Source: Dinochytrium kinnereticum
Taxonomy: Eukaryota > Chytridiomycota > Chytridiomycetes > Chytridiales > Chytridiaceae
NCBI GenBank assembly: GCA_027604005.1
Contig: JADGJT010000601.1
Location: forward strand, 1-10,313
Direction of reading: 5' to 3'
Length of the DNA stretch: 10,313 bases
The notes below the pieces were generated by a model. It worked only from the letters and a program-made list of their open reading frames with translations. It had not been told where the DNA came from and made no database searches. Positions 1-7,870 of this stretch are shown here, one piece after another; position 1 is the first letter of the stretch; every line of letters begins with the position of its first letter. The position numbers and the translations under genes are program-made.

Positions 1-5
1 GACGT

Positions 6-69
6 CAGCAGCAGCAGCAGCAATTTAATTCATTATTCATTATTCATTATTATTATTCATTATTATTCA
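6..69. repeat. CAG and ATT/ATTC microsatellites
   Basis: Five CAG units lie at 6-20. They are followed at about 28-69 by an AT-rich run of alternating ATT and ATTC units. These are simple repeats far upstream of the carboxykinase gene. They are likely neutral, but would be length-variable between strains. Confidence 0.85.
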
Positions 70-151
70 AGGAGAGGAAATGAGGAAATTGATTTATTTA
101 TTTTATTTTAATTGTTAATTAAATTAATTAATTCAGTTCTTTTCTTCTCTT

Positions 152-164
152 CCGGCATGTTCCG
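152..164 (+). promoter_or_regulatory. CCG-N7-CCG site 1 (AcuK/AcuM-type)
   Basis: CCG at 152-154 and CCG at 162-164 are separated by exactly seven bases. The surrounding 15-mer TTCCGGCATGTTCCG (150-164) differs at only two bases from the one at 310-324. In Aspergillus the Zn2Cys6 factors AcuK and AcuM act on gluconeogenic genes, including the carboxykinase gene acuF, through this motif. The site lies 392 bp upstream of the start codon. Its function here is inferred. Confidence 0.6.
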
Positions 165-192
165 ATGCCATCCATCCCATATCCCATTCTGG

Positions 193-205
193 CGGTGCTT
201 CCCGG
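193..205 (-). promoter_or_regulatory. CCG-N7-CCG site 2, reverse orientation
   Basis: On the plus strand this reads CGG (193-195), seven bases, CGG (203-205), which is the reverse complement of CCG-N7-CCG. It overlaps site 3 by four bases, so the two could not easily be occupied together. This match is weaker evidence than the forward sites because of that overlap. Confidence 0.4.
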
Positions 206-214
206 CACCTGCCG
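202..214 (+). promoter_or_regulatory. CCG-N7-CCG site 3
   Basis: CCG at 202-204 and CCG at 212-214 are separated by GCACCTG, exactly seven bases. This is the third forward or reverse match in about 60 bp of the same promoter. Confidence 0.55.
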
Positions 215-311
215 ATACAAAGTGCATCCCTGCCAGTCACAGAGTGATCGCTGCCAGCATCCCTCATAGTCATTCCTCAGCTCTCATCCCTCTGCCGCAT
301 CCCATTCTCTT

Positions 312-324
312 CCGATATGTTCCG
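312..324 (+). promoter_or_regulatory. CCG-N7-CCG site 4
   Basis: CCG at 312-314 and CCG at 322-324 are separated by ATATGTT. With its flank (TTCCGATATGTTCCG) it is nearly the same 15-mer as site 1. It is the site nearest the gene, 220 bp before the start codon and about 65 bp upstream of the TATA-like box. Confidence 0.6.
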
Positions 325-387
325 AGCACACAGGCAAGGGGGATTGATTGATTGTCACCTGCTGCTGCTCACTCACTCACTCTGCTC

Positions 388-400
388 TCTATAAATAAAT
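388..400 (+). promoter_or_regulatory. TATA-like box of the carboxykinase gene
   Basis: CTATAAATAAAT is followed by a CT-rich stretch at 410-515, the usual arrangement of a fungal core promoter and start region. The box lies about 150 bp before the start codon. The leader after it has no ATG before 544, which supports that start. No transcription start can be placed exactly. Confidence 0.5.
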
Positions 401-477
401 AAATTAATTCTTTCTTTCTTCCTTACGCGACTTCTCTCTCTTTCACCTCTTACACTCCACACTCTACACTCTACTCC

Positions 478-515
478 CACACACACACACACACACTCTA
501 CTCTCTACTCTCTAC
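478..515. repeat. AC dinucleotide run and CTCTA repeats in the leader
   Basis: About eight AC dinucleotides end at 496, followed by several ACTCT/CTCTA units. The tract lies in the probable 5' untranslated region of the carboxykinase gene. It has no G and no start codon, so that part of the leader is probably unstructured. Confidence 0.8.
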
Positions 516-543
516 ACCTCACAATCACAAACGATCAGAAAAG

Positions 544-3096
544 ATGCTTGACTACCGCAGCGGAAACGACGTCGAGGTGCACGACGAGATCCACGAGGCT
601 CTCCACACCATTGCGCACTTTGACTACACAAAGCCAATCATCAGAAATGGTACGAGGAACATTTTGACTGCTCTGCTCTCCCTCTCTGCTCTCCTCTGCT
701 CTCTCTGTTCTCCCTGTTTTCCCTGCACTTCTCTGCTCTTCTCTGCTGCTGATGATCATACTTTCCTGGATCCTTTTTCATCAACCCTTGCTTTCATGCC
801 CCATCATCCATTCATTTCCCACATTTGATCTACACTCTTGCGCCACAGACAGCACTGATCATTCACCCCTCCTCGTCCTTCTTTCTTCTCTTGCTCTTCT
901 CCCGTTGACACACGAGTGAATGGAGGCTTGTCAGCCCCCCCCCGCCGTTCCCACCCAAAAAACAATTTTCACTTTACAATTCCCAGGCTCTCCCTTCAAA
1001 CCCTTTCCGACCTCCTCCCGGAGCCCCCCCCCCTCCCCCTCCCGATACACGCGTCCTTTCCCCTGATGCCTTTGACTGACCACTCACCTCATCCATCCCT
1101 CGGATCCACGTTGGTTTTGATCACACAGCCAGCATCCCCGTTCTGTACGAGGAGGCCCTCTCCCACGAGGTCGGCACCGGTCTCACCAGCTCAGGCGCTC
1201 TTGCCCTTGACTCGGGTGCCAAGAAGGGGCGTAGCCCCAAGGACAAGCGTATCGTCGATGAGCCCGACTCCACCAACAACATCTGGGTGAGTGTTTTTTT
1301 CTTCTTTAATTCCCTGCTGCATCCTTTTTTAGATCTCGACCTGAACCCCATGCTTACTGACCGTTGCGCAATCTGTTGTCATGTTCAAATTAAATAGTGG
1401 GGCCCCGTCAACATCAAGATGAACGAAAACTCGTTCATGGTCAACCGCGAGCGCGCCATCGACTACCTCAACACCCGCAGCCGTCTCTACGTCTTTGACG
1501 GTTTCGCCGGCTGGGACCCCAAGTACCGCATCAAGGTCCGCGTCATCTGCGCCCGTGCCTACCACGGTAAAGTTACATTGCCTGAAGTTATCCCGTCAGA
1601 GTCGCGTTCTTCTCATCCACAAATGTCTGACCTCCATTTTTTCCTTCTTCTTTTCTTCTTCTGCCGTTGAAACAGCCCTCTTCATGCGCAACATGTTGAT
1701 CAGGCCCACCGACGAGGAGCTTGCAAGCTTTGGTGAGCCCGATTTCACCATCTTCAACGCTGGAGAGTTCCCTGCAAACAGGTTCACCACTGGCATGACC
1801 TCCACGACCAGTGTTGCCGTCAACTTTGCTCGTCGCGAGATGATCATCCTCGGCACCCAGTACGCCGGTGAAATGAAGAAGGGAATCTGTGAGTGTTTTA
1901 TTTCTTTTGTCGTTTCATTGCGTTTCATCTTTGCCATCACACTCTTGTCTCGTCTCGGACTTTCTAACGCGTCCCTCTCCACCAGTCACCGTCATGCACT
2001 ACCTGATGCCCAAGGCCGGTGTCCTCTCCCTCCACTCCTCCGCCAACGAGGGCCCCGCCGGAGACGTCTCACTCTTCTTTGGTCTCTCTGGAACCGGCAA
2101 GACCACCCTCTCCGCCGATCCCCACCGATTCCTCATCGGAGACGATGAGCACTGCTGGTCGGATGACGGTGTGTTCAACATTGAGGGAGGATGCTACGCC
2201 AAGTGCATTGACCTGTCGGCGGAGAAGGAGCCTGAGATCTTCAACGCCATCCGATTTGGATCGGTGGTGGAGAACGTTGTCATCAACCCTGCCACCAGGG
2301 TCATTGATTTCGCGGATGCCACTTTGACTGAGAACACGAGGTGTGCTTACCCCATTGGTGAGTCCTTTTTCTCTGCTTTCTGCGGTGCCTTTAGTTTTTT
2401 GTTTGCTCTGCTGTGGGGTCCTTACCCTTTCTTTGCCCCCCCCTCACCAACTAACCTCCCCTTCATCTTTATCAATCAGACTACATCCCCAACGCCAAGA
2501 TCCCCTGCCTCGGCGGCCACCCTAAGAACATCATCCTCCTCACCTGCGACGCCTTTGGCGTCCTCCCCCCCGTCTCCAAGCTGACCCCCTCCCAGGTGAG
2601 CTACCACTTCATCTCTGGCTACACCGCCAAGATTGCTGGCACCGAAGACGGCGTGACGGAGCCCTCGGCGACCTTCTCGACCTGCTTTGGAGCGCCCTTC
2701 CTCGTGTGGCACCCGACCAAGTACGCGTCGATGCTCGCGGACAAGATGGCGCACCACCAGGCGTCTGCCTGGCTGATCAACACTGGGTGGAACGGCGGTG
2801 CGTACGGCACCGGCAAGCGCATCAGCCTCAAGTACTCTCGCGCCATCATTGACGCCATTCACTCTGGTGAGCTCGACAAGGCCGAGTATGACACCTACCC
2901 CATCTTTGGCCTGCAGATCCCCAAGGCTGTCACTGGGGTTCCGGCTGAGGTGCTTGACCCTAGGAAGGCTTGGTTGGGGACTCAGGAGAGTTACAATGCG
3001 ACGGTGGAGAAGTTGGCGAGGTTGTTTGTGGAGAACTTTAAGGCGTTTGCGGATAAGGCTGATGGGGAGGTTTTGGCTGCTGGGCCCAAGATTTGA
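544..3096 (+). CDS. PCK1: Phosphoenolpyruvate carboxykinase (ATP)
   Basis: This enzyme converts oxaloacetate and ATP to phosphoenolpyruvate, CO2 and ADP, the committing step of gluconeogenesis in the cytosol. Exons are 544-649, 1129-1286, 1398-1566, 1676-1888, 1986-2357 and 2480-3096. All five introns (479, 111, 109, 97 and 122 bp) are GT-AG, and the joined frame is open for 544 residues, close to the roughly 550 of fungal homologues. Visible family marks are [13 protein letters not shown] (64-76), [13 protein letters not shown], the MKKG segment with metal-binding Lys213, His232, the P-loop [11 protein letters not shown] (248-258, Lys254/Thr255), the LIGDDEHCW metal/kinase-2 motif (Asp268/Asp269) and ENTRCAYPI (Arg334). 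All catalytic residues appear intact and no targeting peptide is seen. The start at 544 has a purine at -3 and no upstream ATG in the leader. Regulation by carbon source is suggested by the upstream CCG-N7-CCG cluster. The identification is essentially certain; the exon ends rest on reading alone. Confidence 0.97.
650..1128 (+). other. Long first intron of the carboxykinase gene
   Basis: At 479 bp this intron is about four times longer than the other four. It contains a CTCTG-type pyrimidine tract at about 670-751, C runs at about 935-945, and C10-T-C5-T-C3 at 1024-1043. Donor GTACGA and acceptor ACACAG join AAT-G to CC, giving Asn-Ala as expected for the family. I see no extra coding exon inside it. 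Confidence 0.85.
1024..1043 (-). other. G-quadruplex-type tract in intron 1
   Basis: The plus strand reads C10, T, C5, T, C3. The minus (template) strand therefore has G3-A-G5-A-G10, where the long run can supply two G-tracts, enough for a quadruplex with one-base loops. This is a structural potential, not a demonstrated structure. Confidence 0.45.
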
Positions 3097-3500
3097 GTTG
3101 TGAATTGACTCTTTTTTTTTTTCTTTCTTTTTCTTCTTTTGCTGGGGTTTTTTTTTTGTTAAGGGGGTTGTTTCCGTTTTTCTTTCTTTTTCTTTTTTTT
3201 TTTTCAAGACCTCTTTTTTCCATCCTTTCTCTCTTTATTATATTCATTCCCCACCCACAAAATCATTCCACTATCCTTTTTCTCTCATCTGTTTTGAAAG
3301 AAGCCAGTCATCCTCTTTCATTTTATTTTCTCAGAAAAAAAAACCTGTTACGGTTTTGGTTACCTTTTTTCTTCTTCATCCCTTTTCTCTCGTCATCCCC
3401 TCTCCAAAGCCTCCTCTCTCTCTCTTTTTTCTCAATGAAGGAATTTGTTTTCCATCTTTTTATTCCCGGAAAAAAAGGGTTTTACGAATAAATTATGTTT
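3097..3500 (+). terminator. 3' untranslated region and poly(A) region of the carboxykinase gene
   Basis: After the TGA at 3094-3096 comes a very T-rich tract (about 3110-3240). An AATAAA hexamer sits at 3487-3492, followed by TTATGTTTGTT. This would give a 3' untranslated region of about 400 bases. Earlier cleavage in the T-rich region, for example after TTTATTATATTC near 3235, is equally possible. Confidence 0.45.
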
Positions 3501-4500
3501 GTTCTCATCAGTCTAAAAACACCATGTTCCATATCCCTCTGTCATGTTTCATGGCGTGAAAAGGTCAAGGATGGGAGGATGACAATGACAACGTTCAAGA
3601 ATTGAATCAATCAATTGTTATTATTATCATTCATCAAAGATCTTTTTCACCCCTTTTTTTGCTTCCAGGCGTGAAACCAACTGCACGCGGGTAGGCAGGC
3701 ATGTGTGATGTGTTGGCAGGTCACTCTGGATATTAAAAAAAGAAACAAGAAAAAAAAAAAGAAAAGAAAAAGGTGGACGTGTCTCGCCTCTCAATGCCCC
3801 CCTTTTTTTTTTTTTTTTTTTTTAACCAGTTAAACTGAACTCTGTTCAGATCTGAGGGTCTCTGCTTCCCCCTTCCCCGCGCCCCCCTCCCCCCCCCCAA
3901 AAAAAACAACAAACCATTCAAACTTGACCATTCATCGCCATGGATGTGAAAACAACCTCACGGTGCGAAACAAAAACACCCACATGGAACCGCCAGTCAG
4001 ACGGGGATTTGAATACTTTGACACGCCCCCCCCTTAAAAAAAAAAAAGAAGATGATGTTTTGCTTATCAAGACCCGGCGAGAGATTTGACAGCAATGAGG
4101 TTGATTGCGATCCAGCTCCCCCACCCTCACCGTCCCGCATCCCCATCGCCCCCCTAAAAAAAAAAGAAAAGTTAAAAAGGGATCGCCGACCTGTCCGTTG
4201 ACGACGTTTCGATTTGAACCGATTCTCGGTTGAGTTTTTGGAGGTTGTTGAGGTTGAGGTTTGATGGGCATTTGAGGCGGGTGTGGGGATGGTAATGGGA
4301 TCTGTTCAAAGGGTGAATGAAGGGTTGATGGGGACAACAGGTGGCGAATGAAATGGGGTGGTATTGGGATGGAGGGAGGTATACGGGAAAGACATTGTGA
4401 TGGGAACCAGAGAATGTAAATCCAGCTCTTGGTCCGACTGCTTGGAAGAGGGGAGGAACCAACCAACAAGAAGAGTGCAAAAGTTTAGACGAAAACGACG
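3501..4500. other. Intergenic region with homopolymer runs, no gene seen
   Basis: There is no coding stretch that I would defend. The region has long A and T runs (for example T22 near 3802-3823) and three places where a C run is followed directly or nearly directly by an A run (3889-3906, about 4026-4047, about 4151-4164). A strand switch follows: plus-strand sequence is C-rich before about 4160 and G-rich at about 4230-4470. Short inverted repeats occur at 3835-3849 (CTGAAC, 3-bp loop) and 4217-4231 (AACCG, 5-bp loop). No tRNA is evident. Confidence 0.6.
3868..3898 (-). other. Four-tract G-quadruplex-type sequence
   Basis: The plus strand has C runs of 5 (3868-3872), 4 (3875-3878), 6 (3882-3887) and 10 (3889-3898), separated by 2, 3 and 1 bases. 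The minus strand thus carries four G-tracts of at least four with very short loops, which is the canonical quadruplex pattern. It stands directly next to an A run. Confidence 0.65.
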
Positions 4501-4690
4501 GCCATCCCGCGTTCAACTCATACCCCCATCATCACCCTCGTCCATTCTCTCAAGCGCATCACCCTCGCTACACTCTCCCCACACCACCACCAATAACAAC
4601 AGCAACTACAACAACAGCAACAGCCAGAAGAAAAAGAACGAAAAAAAAAAAAAAAAGTCCGAACATCAAACCCATGTTTTCTTAGAACAC
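4501..4690 (+). promoter_or_regulatory. Probable leader of the EME1-like gene
   Basis: The region is rich in C and A, with CAA/CAC-type units at about 4581-4630 and an A16 run at 4641-4656. This is typical of an unstructured 5' leader. No clear TATA box is seen. The frame of the first coding exon stays open upstream to about 4358, so a longer N-terminus cannot be excluded. However, that part would encode Asn, Lys and Ser runs only. Confidence 0.4.
4674..4685 (+). other. Minimal upstream ORF before EME1
   Basis: ATG TTT TCT TAG encodes Met-Phe-Ser and ends five bases before the proposed main start at 4691. Both ATGs lack a purine at -3. If it lies in the transcript it could lower translation of the main frame. 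Whether it is transcribed is unknown. Confidence 0.35.
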
Positions 4691-7610
4691 ATGCCAGATC
4701 AAATTCTGAACAGATGGGCCGCCGACGTCCTCGCCCTCTTCCCAACCCGCACCCTCGCAGACGTCCTCATCGACCTAAAGCACACTCGAAGCGTTGAATC
4801 AACCATCAACCGAATCCTGGACGACACGTTCTTGGCGGGGACGGAGAGGGATCCGAGCTTTGATGTGATTTTGGTGGATGAGCACCAGGGTGGGGTTCGA
4901 GGTGGGATGGTTGGAGAAGGTGGGGTTGATGGAGTGGAGAATAGGTGAGGAGCCCTGAGCTCTTTTTTTTGTTGTTTGTTCATTTTATTGAGTGGGTTGA
5001 AGAGGTGAAGTGACCTTTTTATACTTTTGCTTTGCCTTTGTTTTTTCTTGGTTCAGGACCATCATCGACCTCTCCAAAACCCCAGCACCGCCTCCCAGAC
5101 CAACCGCACCCTCCTTCAACCTTGACCAAGAGGAAGAAGACGACGACGCCGACCTCCTCCCCACCTCCATCGCCCTCTTCTCAAAACGCTCACCTCATGC
5201 AAACCCATCCCATTCATCGTCGGTCGCGTCCAGCAGGGACGAACCTGTCCGGGTTTCTCCAATCAAGAGACGGAGAGTGGATGACGATCGGGTGGTGAGA
5301 GCCATGTCGACGGTGGACGGGTTGTCCCTCTCCCCGATCAAGAGATACACGCCCAGACGTCAGCCCCATGTTGTGGGGATCGCGAAGGGTGCGCGGTGGG
5401 GGTTCGAACCGTCACCGCCAAAGAAACTCACGTCATCCATGGAAAGGCAGACGTCGTTTCCATCCGAGAACACGGAGGACCCAACCCCAACCCCACCCCA
5501 CCAGGCAAACTCCGACACCTTGGACAAGCGCGGTGCGGGGTGGACCGTGTCCCCATCACCACCAAGACGATCCAACTCGTCAACCGACCGACACCACCCA
5601 TCATCCTTCTCGTCTGTCGCGCAATCGACGCACCTGCCACGACCCCTCTCAAGATCCTCCTCCTTCTCTCCCGCCATCGACGTCACCGACATTCCCGTGA
5701 TCCCGCGACCCGATGCGACGACCTCTGCTGTTGAGCGTGGGGATCGGGTCTTGGTGGAGCTTTTTGGGCGGCGCGGCGGGGTGGCGTTGGACGCGTCAAA
5801 GGTGTCGGTTGGGTTGGATGAGGGCGTTGAGGAGAGTGTGGGGAATGAGAGGAAGAGGAAACGAGCGGGGGTGACAGATAAAGAGGAGGAGAGGATGCGG
5901 AAGATTGCTGAAAAGGTATGGCCTCGCGAGTTTTCCGTGTTGTGCTCACTCGGATGTGTAGGAGGAGAAGGTTAGACAGAAGGAGGCTGAGAAGGAGCGG
6001 AAGCGACAGGAGAAGGAGATGGAGAAGGAGTCTAAACGGCTCGCCAAGGAGCTTGCGGCGGCTGAGAAACGGCGCGCCGTTGAGGAAATGAGGGTAAGAT
6101 GTAAACACCTTTTTTTCTGGTCCAACCCCCAAACCACCGAAAACAACAAACTCACTATGGAATCAAGTCCCAAACGGTCTCGGTCAAGAACGCCAACAAA
6201 CTCCGCGACAAGCACACCGCTGCTCGGGAAATGATCGTTACCGTCGACCCTCTCTTCTTCTCTCACCGCGGCGGCGCATCCGCCCTCAACGCCGTAGAAG
6301 AGATTGGCGCAACCGTCCGAGTCCTCCACCAGCCCCTCTCCAAATCCCTCTCGTTCAGCCGAAAAGTGACGAGAGAATGGGACGACACCGCGGGAAGGTG
6401 GACACCGTGTCCCGAAAAGATCATGGGAGAGCCTTTTGTCATTGTCAGGATCGACGCCGCGGATCTGTCCGGTCTTCTCACGGGTGATTGTGACCTGGAC
6501 AAGGTTCTTCCGCAAGGTGGTGGCCCGTCACGGGAGGTCGTGGCGCCCTCTCATCTTGGTCAACCGCTTGTTGCGGCGTTTCCTAGAGTCGATCCCCATG
6601 CGTCCAGCAGGATGGCCAAGATCATTCTGGATGCGATTCGAAAGGCTTATCCGGGTCGAACGCCGATCATTGTTGTGGAGGGGTATCGGGCTTTGTTGAG
6701 GGAGAGGAATCGGGTCGTGGATGCGAGGGTGAGGGAGGAGATGAGGAAGGCTGCTGGGGGTAAAGGGAGGGTGACGGCTGGATTGTGTGGTGGGCGAGGA
6801 GTGATTGCTAGCAAGGAGATGTTTGAGATGGTGTTCTTGTGGTGGCAGTTTCAGGGATATTGCTTTGTGTATTTTGTGGACAAGGGGGATGAGTTCAATA
6901 AGGTGTTTGTCAGCTTTACGATGTCTGTGGGCCTAATACCTGAGAGAACGTGGGTGATCGTAGTTACCTTTTCATCCCACCCCCGCCCTCCCGTTCCATA
7001 TCCCCGGTTACAATCGCACTAATGCGTGTATACTTTTTTGCCTCCCTATTTTACAGCCGTCGAAACGAACAGTCCTTTAACCTTAACTTTGGCGACACAG
7101 TCAAATCCGGAAAAGACATTCAAGACACATGGCGTCGAATGATCATGGAGGTCAAGCCATGCTCAGAAGCAGCTGCCGACGCCATCATCGAGCGATACCC
7201 CACCTTCCGGTCCCTTCACGAAGCTTACTCTCGTGCAGCCTCACGACGTGAGGGAGAGACATTGCTCGAGAATCTCGCGGTGAGTCCAAACTTTCACCAA
7301 CCCGGCTCAAAGTGCTTTTTTTGGGATGCTGATGCGATGACTCTAGGTTCGACGCTTGACGGGATTGCCAAAGAGACTTGGACCGACGCTTTCGAAAAAG
7401 ATTTATGCGGTCATGATGGGGGTTGAGGAGAGCGTTGTGCTGGCTGAAGCTGGAGCGGGGAGTGGAAAGGAGGGGACGCGGGTGTTGGTGTCATCGGGGC
7501 CCCCTGGATCTTCGTCGCCGATTCAACAGAGTATTGAAGGCTTTTTTGGCGGGATGGGAGGAAGACAAAGGGCAAGGAGTGGTGTGCAAGGGGGTGGGTT
7601 TTGTATTTAA
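4691..7610 (+). CDS. EME1: EME1/MMS4-like subunit of the MUS81 junction endonuclease
   Basis: This is the non-catalytic partner of MUS81, which cuts branched DNA such as flaps, stalled forks and nicked Holliday junctions in the nucleus. Exons are 4691-4944, 5057-5915, 5962-6093, 6168-6949, 7057-7279 and 7347-7610. Introns of 112, 46, 74, 107 and 67 bp are all GT-AG and keep the frame for 837 residues, longer than S. pombe Eme1 or human EME1. Residues 10-47 resemble a CUE domain (LFP, then TRSVESTINRIL). Residues 86-330 are low-complexity with Ser-Pro sites, and 350-415 are a charged, probably helical segment with a basic NLS-like cluster. From 437 (MIVTVDP, then FVIVRIDA at 505) comes the ERCC4-like fold. 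The catalytic ERK triad is replaced (EGYRALL at 586), as expected for EME1 rather than MUS81. Helix-hairpin-helix regions follow at about 683-725 and in VRRLTGLPKRLGPTLSKKIY (751-770). The exact start and last exon end are the least certain parts. Confidence 0.9.
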
Positions 7611-7632
7611 AGGGATGTTTTGGGGAGCTCTT

Positions 7633-7761
7633 GTAAGTGCTTTTGTTGTTTTTGTTTTCGGGGCCAAGAGCCAGATGAAAATGTCATCTGAGAGGAAAGA
7701 ATCGCTCTCAATTTCCGGCGGTTGGGGTTTACGGTTGTTGTCTTTTTGGTTGTCATTTTAG
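7633..7761 (+). other. Possible 3' untranslated intron of EME1
   Basis: GTAAGT at 7633-7638 is a full donor consensus, and TTTTAG ending at 7761 is a good acceptor, 129 bp apart and within the size range of the coding introns. The stop codon is only 22 bases before the donor. A perfect inverted repeat CAGATGA / TCATCTG (7672-7690, 5-base loop) lies inside. No clear branch point was found. Confidence 0.3.
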
Positions 7762-7870
7762 GCGTGGGTCGAAAAGAGCCTCGCTTTTGTTTCCTTCTAT
7801 ATCTAGATTCTCTCCATCTCTCTACATTTGGAATCTTCCATAATATACCCTCTCTTTATTTATGTCGCCG
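7762..7870 (+). terminator. Probable 3' end region of the EME1-like gene
   Basis: T- and CT-rich sequence contains TAATATA and CTTTATTTATG (about 7839-7864), typical of loosely defined fungal cleavage regions. There is no exact AATAAA. Downstream base composition drops in GC. Confidence 0.3.

Noticed and set aside
112..351. 79-residue plus-strand open frame upstream of the carboxykinase gene
   Set aside because: Its composition follows the promoter DNA, it shows no domain, and it overlaps the CCG-N7-CCG cluster and ends before the TATA-like box.
1495..2148. 217-residue plus-strand open frame
   Set aside because: It crosses two introns in a different frame from the conserved carboxykinase reading.
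2476..3207. 243-residue minus-strand open frame
   Set aside because: It lies opposite the last carboxykinase exon, and its lysine-rich N-terminus comes only from the T-rich 3' tract.
3918..4516. Minus-strand open frames of 183 and 114 residues upstream of EME1
   Set aside because: They translate homopolymer runs (Phe, Pro, Ser) and have no recognisable motif. A divergent gene cannot be excluded, but nothing supports it.
5360..5734. Several open frames on both strands inside EME1 exon 2
   Set aside because: They are out-of-frame readings of C-rich coding sequence. Only the frame joining both neighbouring exons carries the family pattern.
6678..6720. Assignment of the second gene to MUS81 or XPF
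   Set aside because: The ERK-x3-D nuclease signature is missing at the expected place, and the C-terminal VRR...LGP.LS..IY segment matches EME1.
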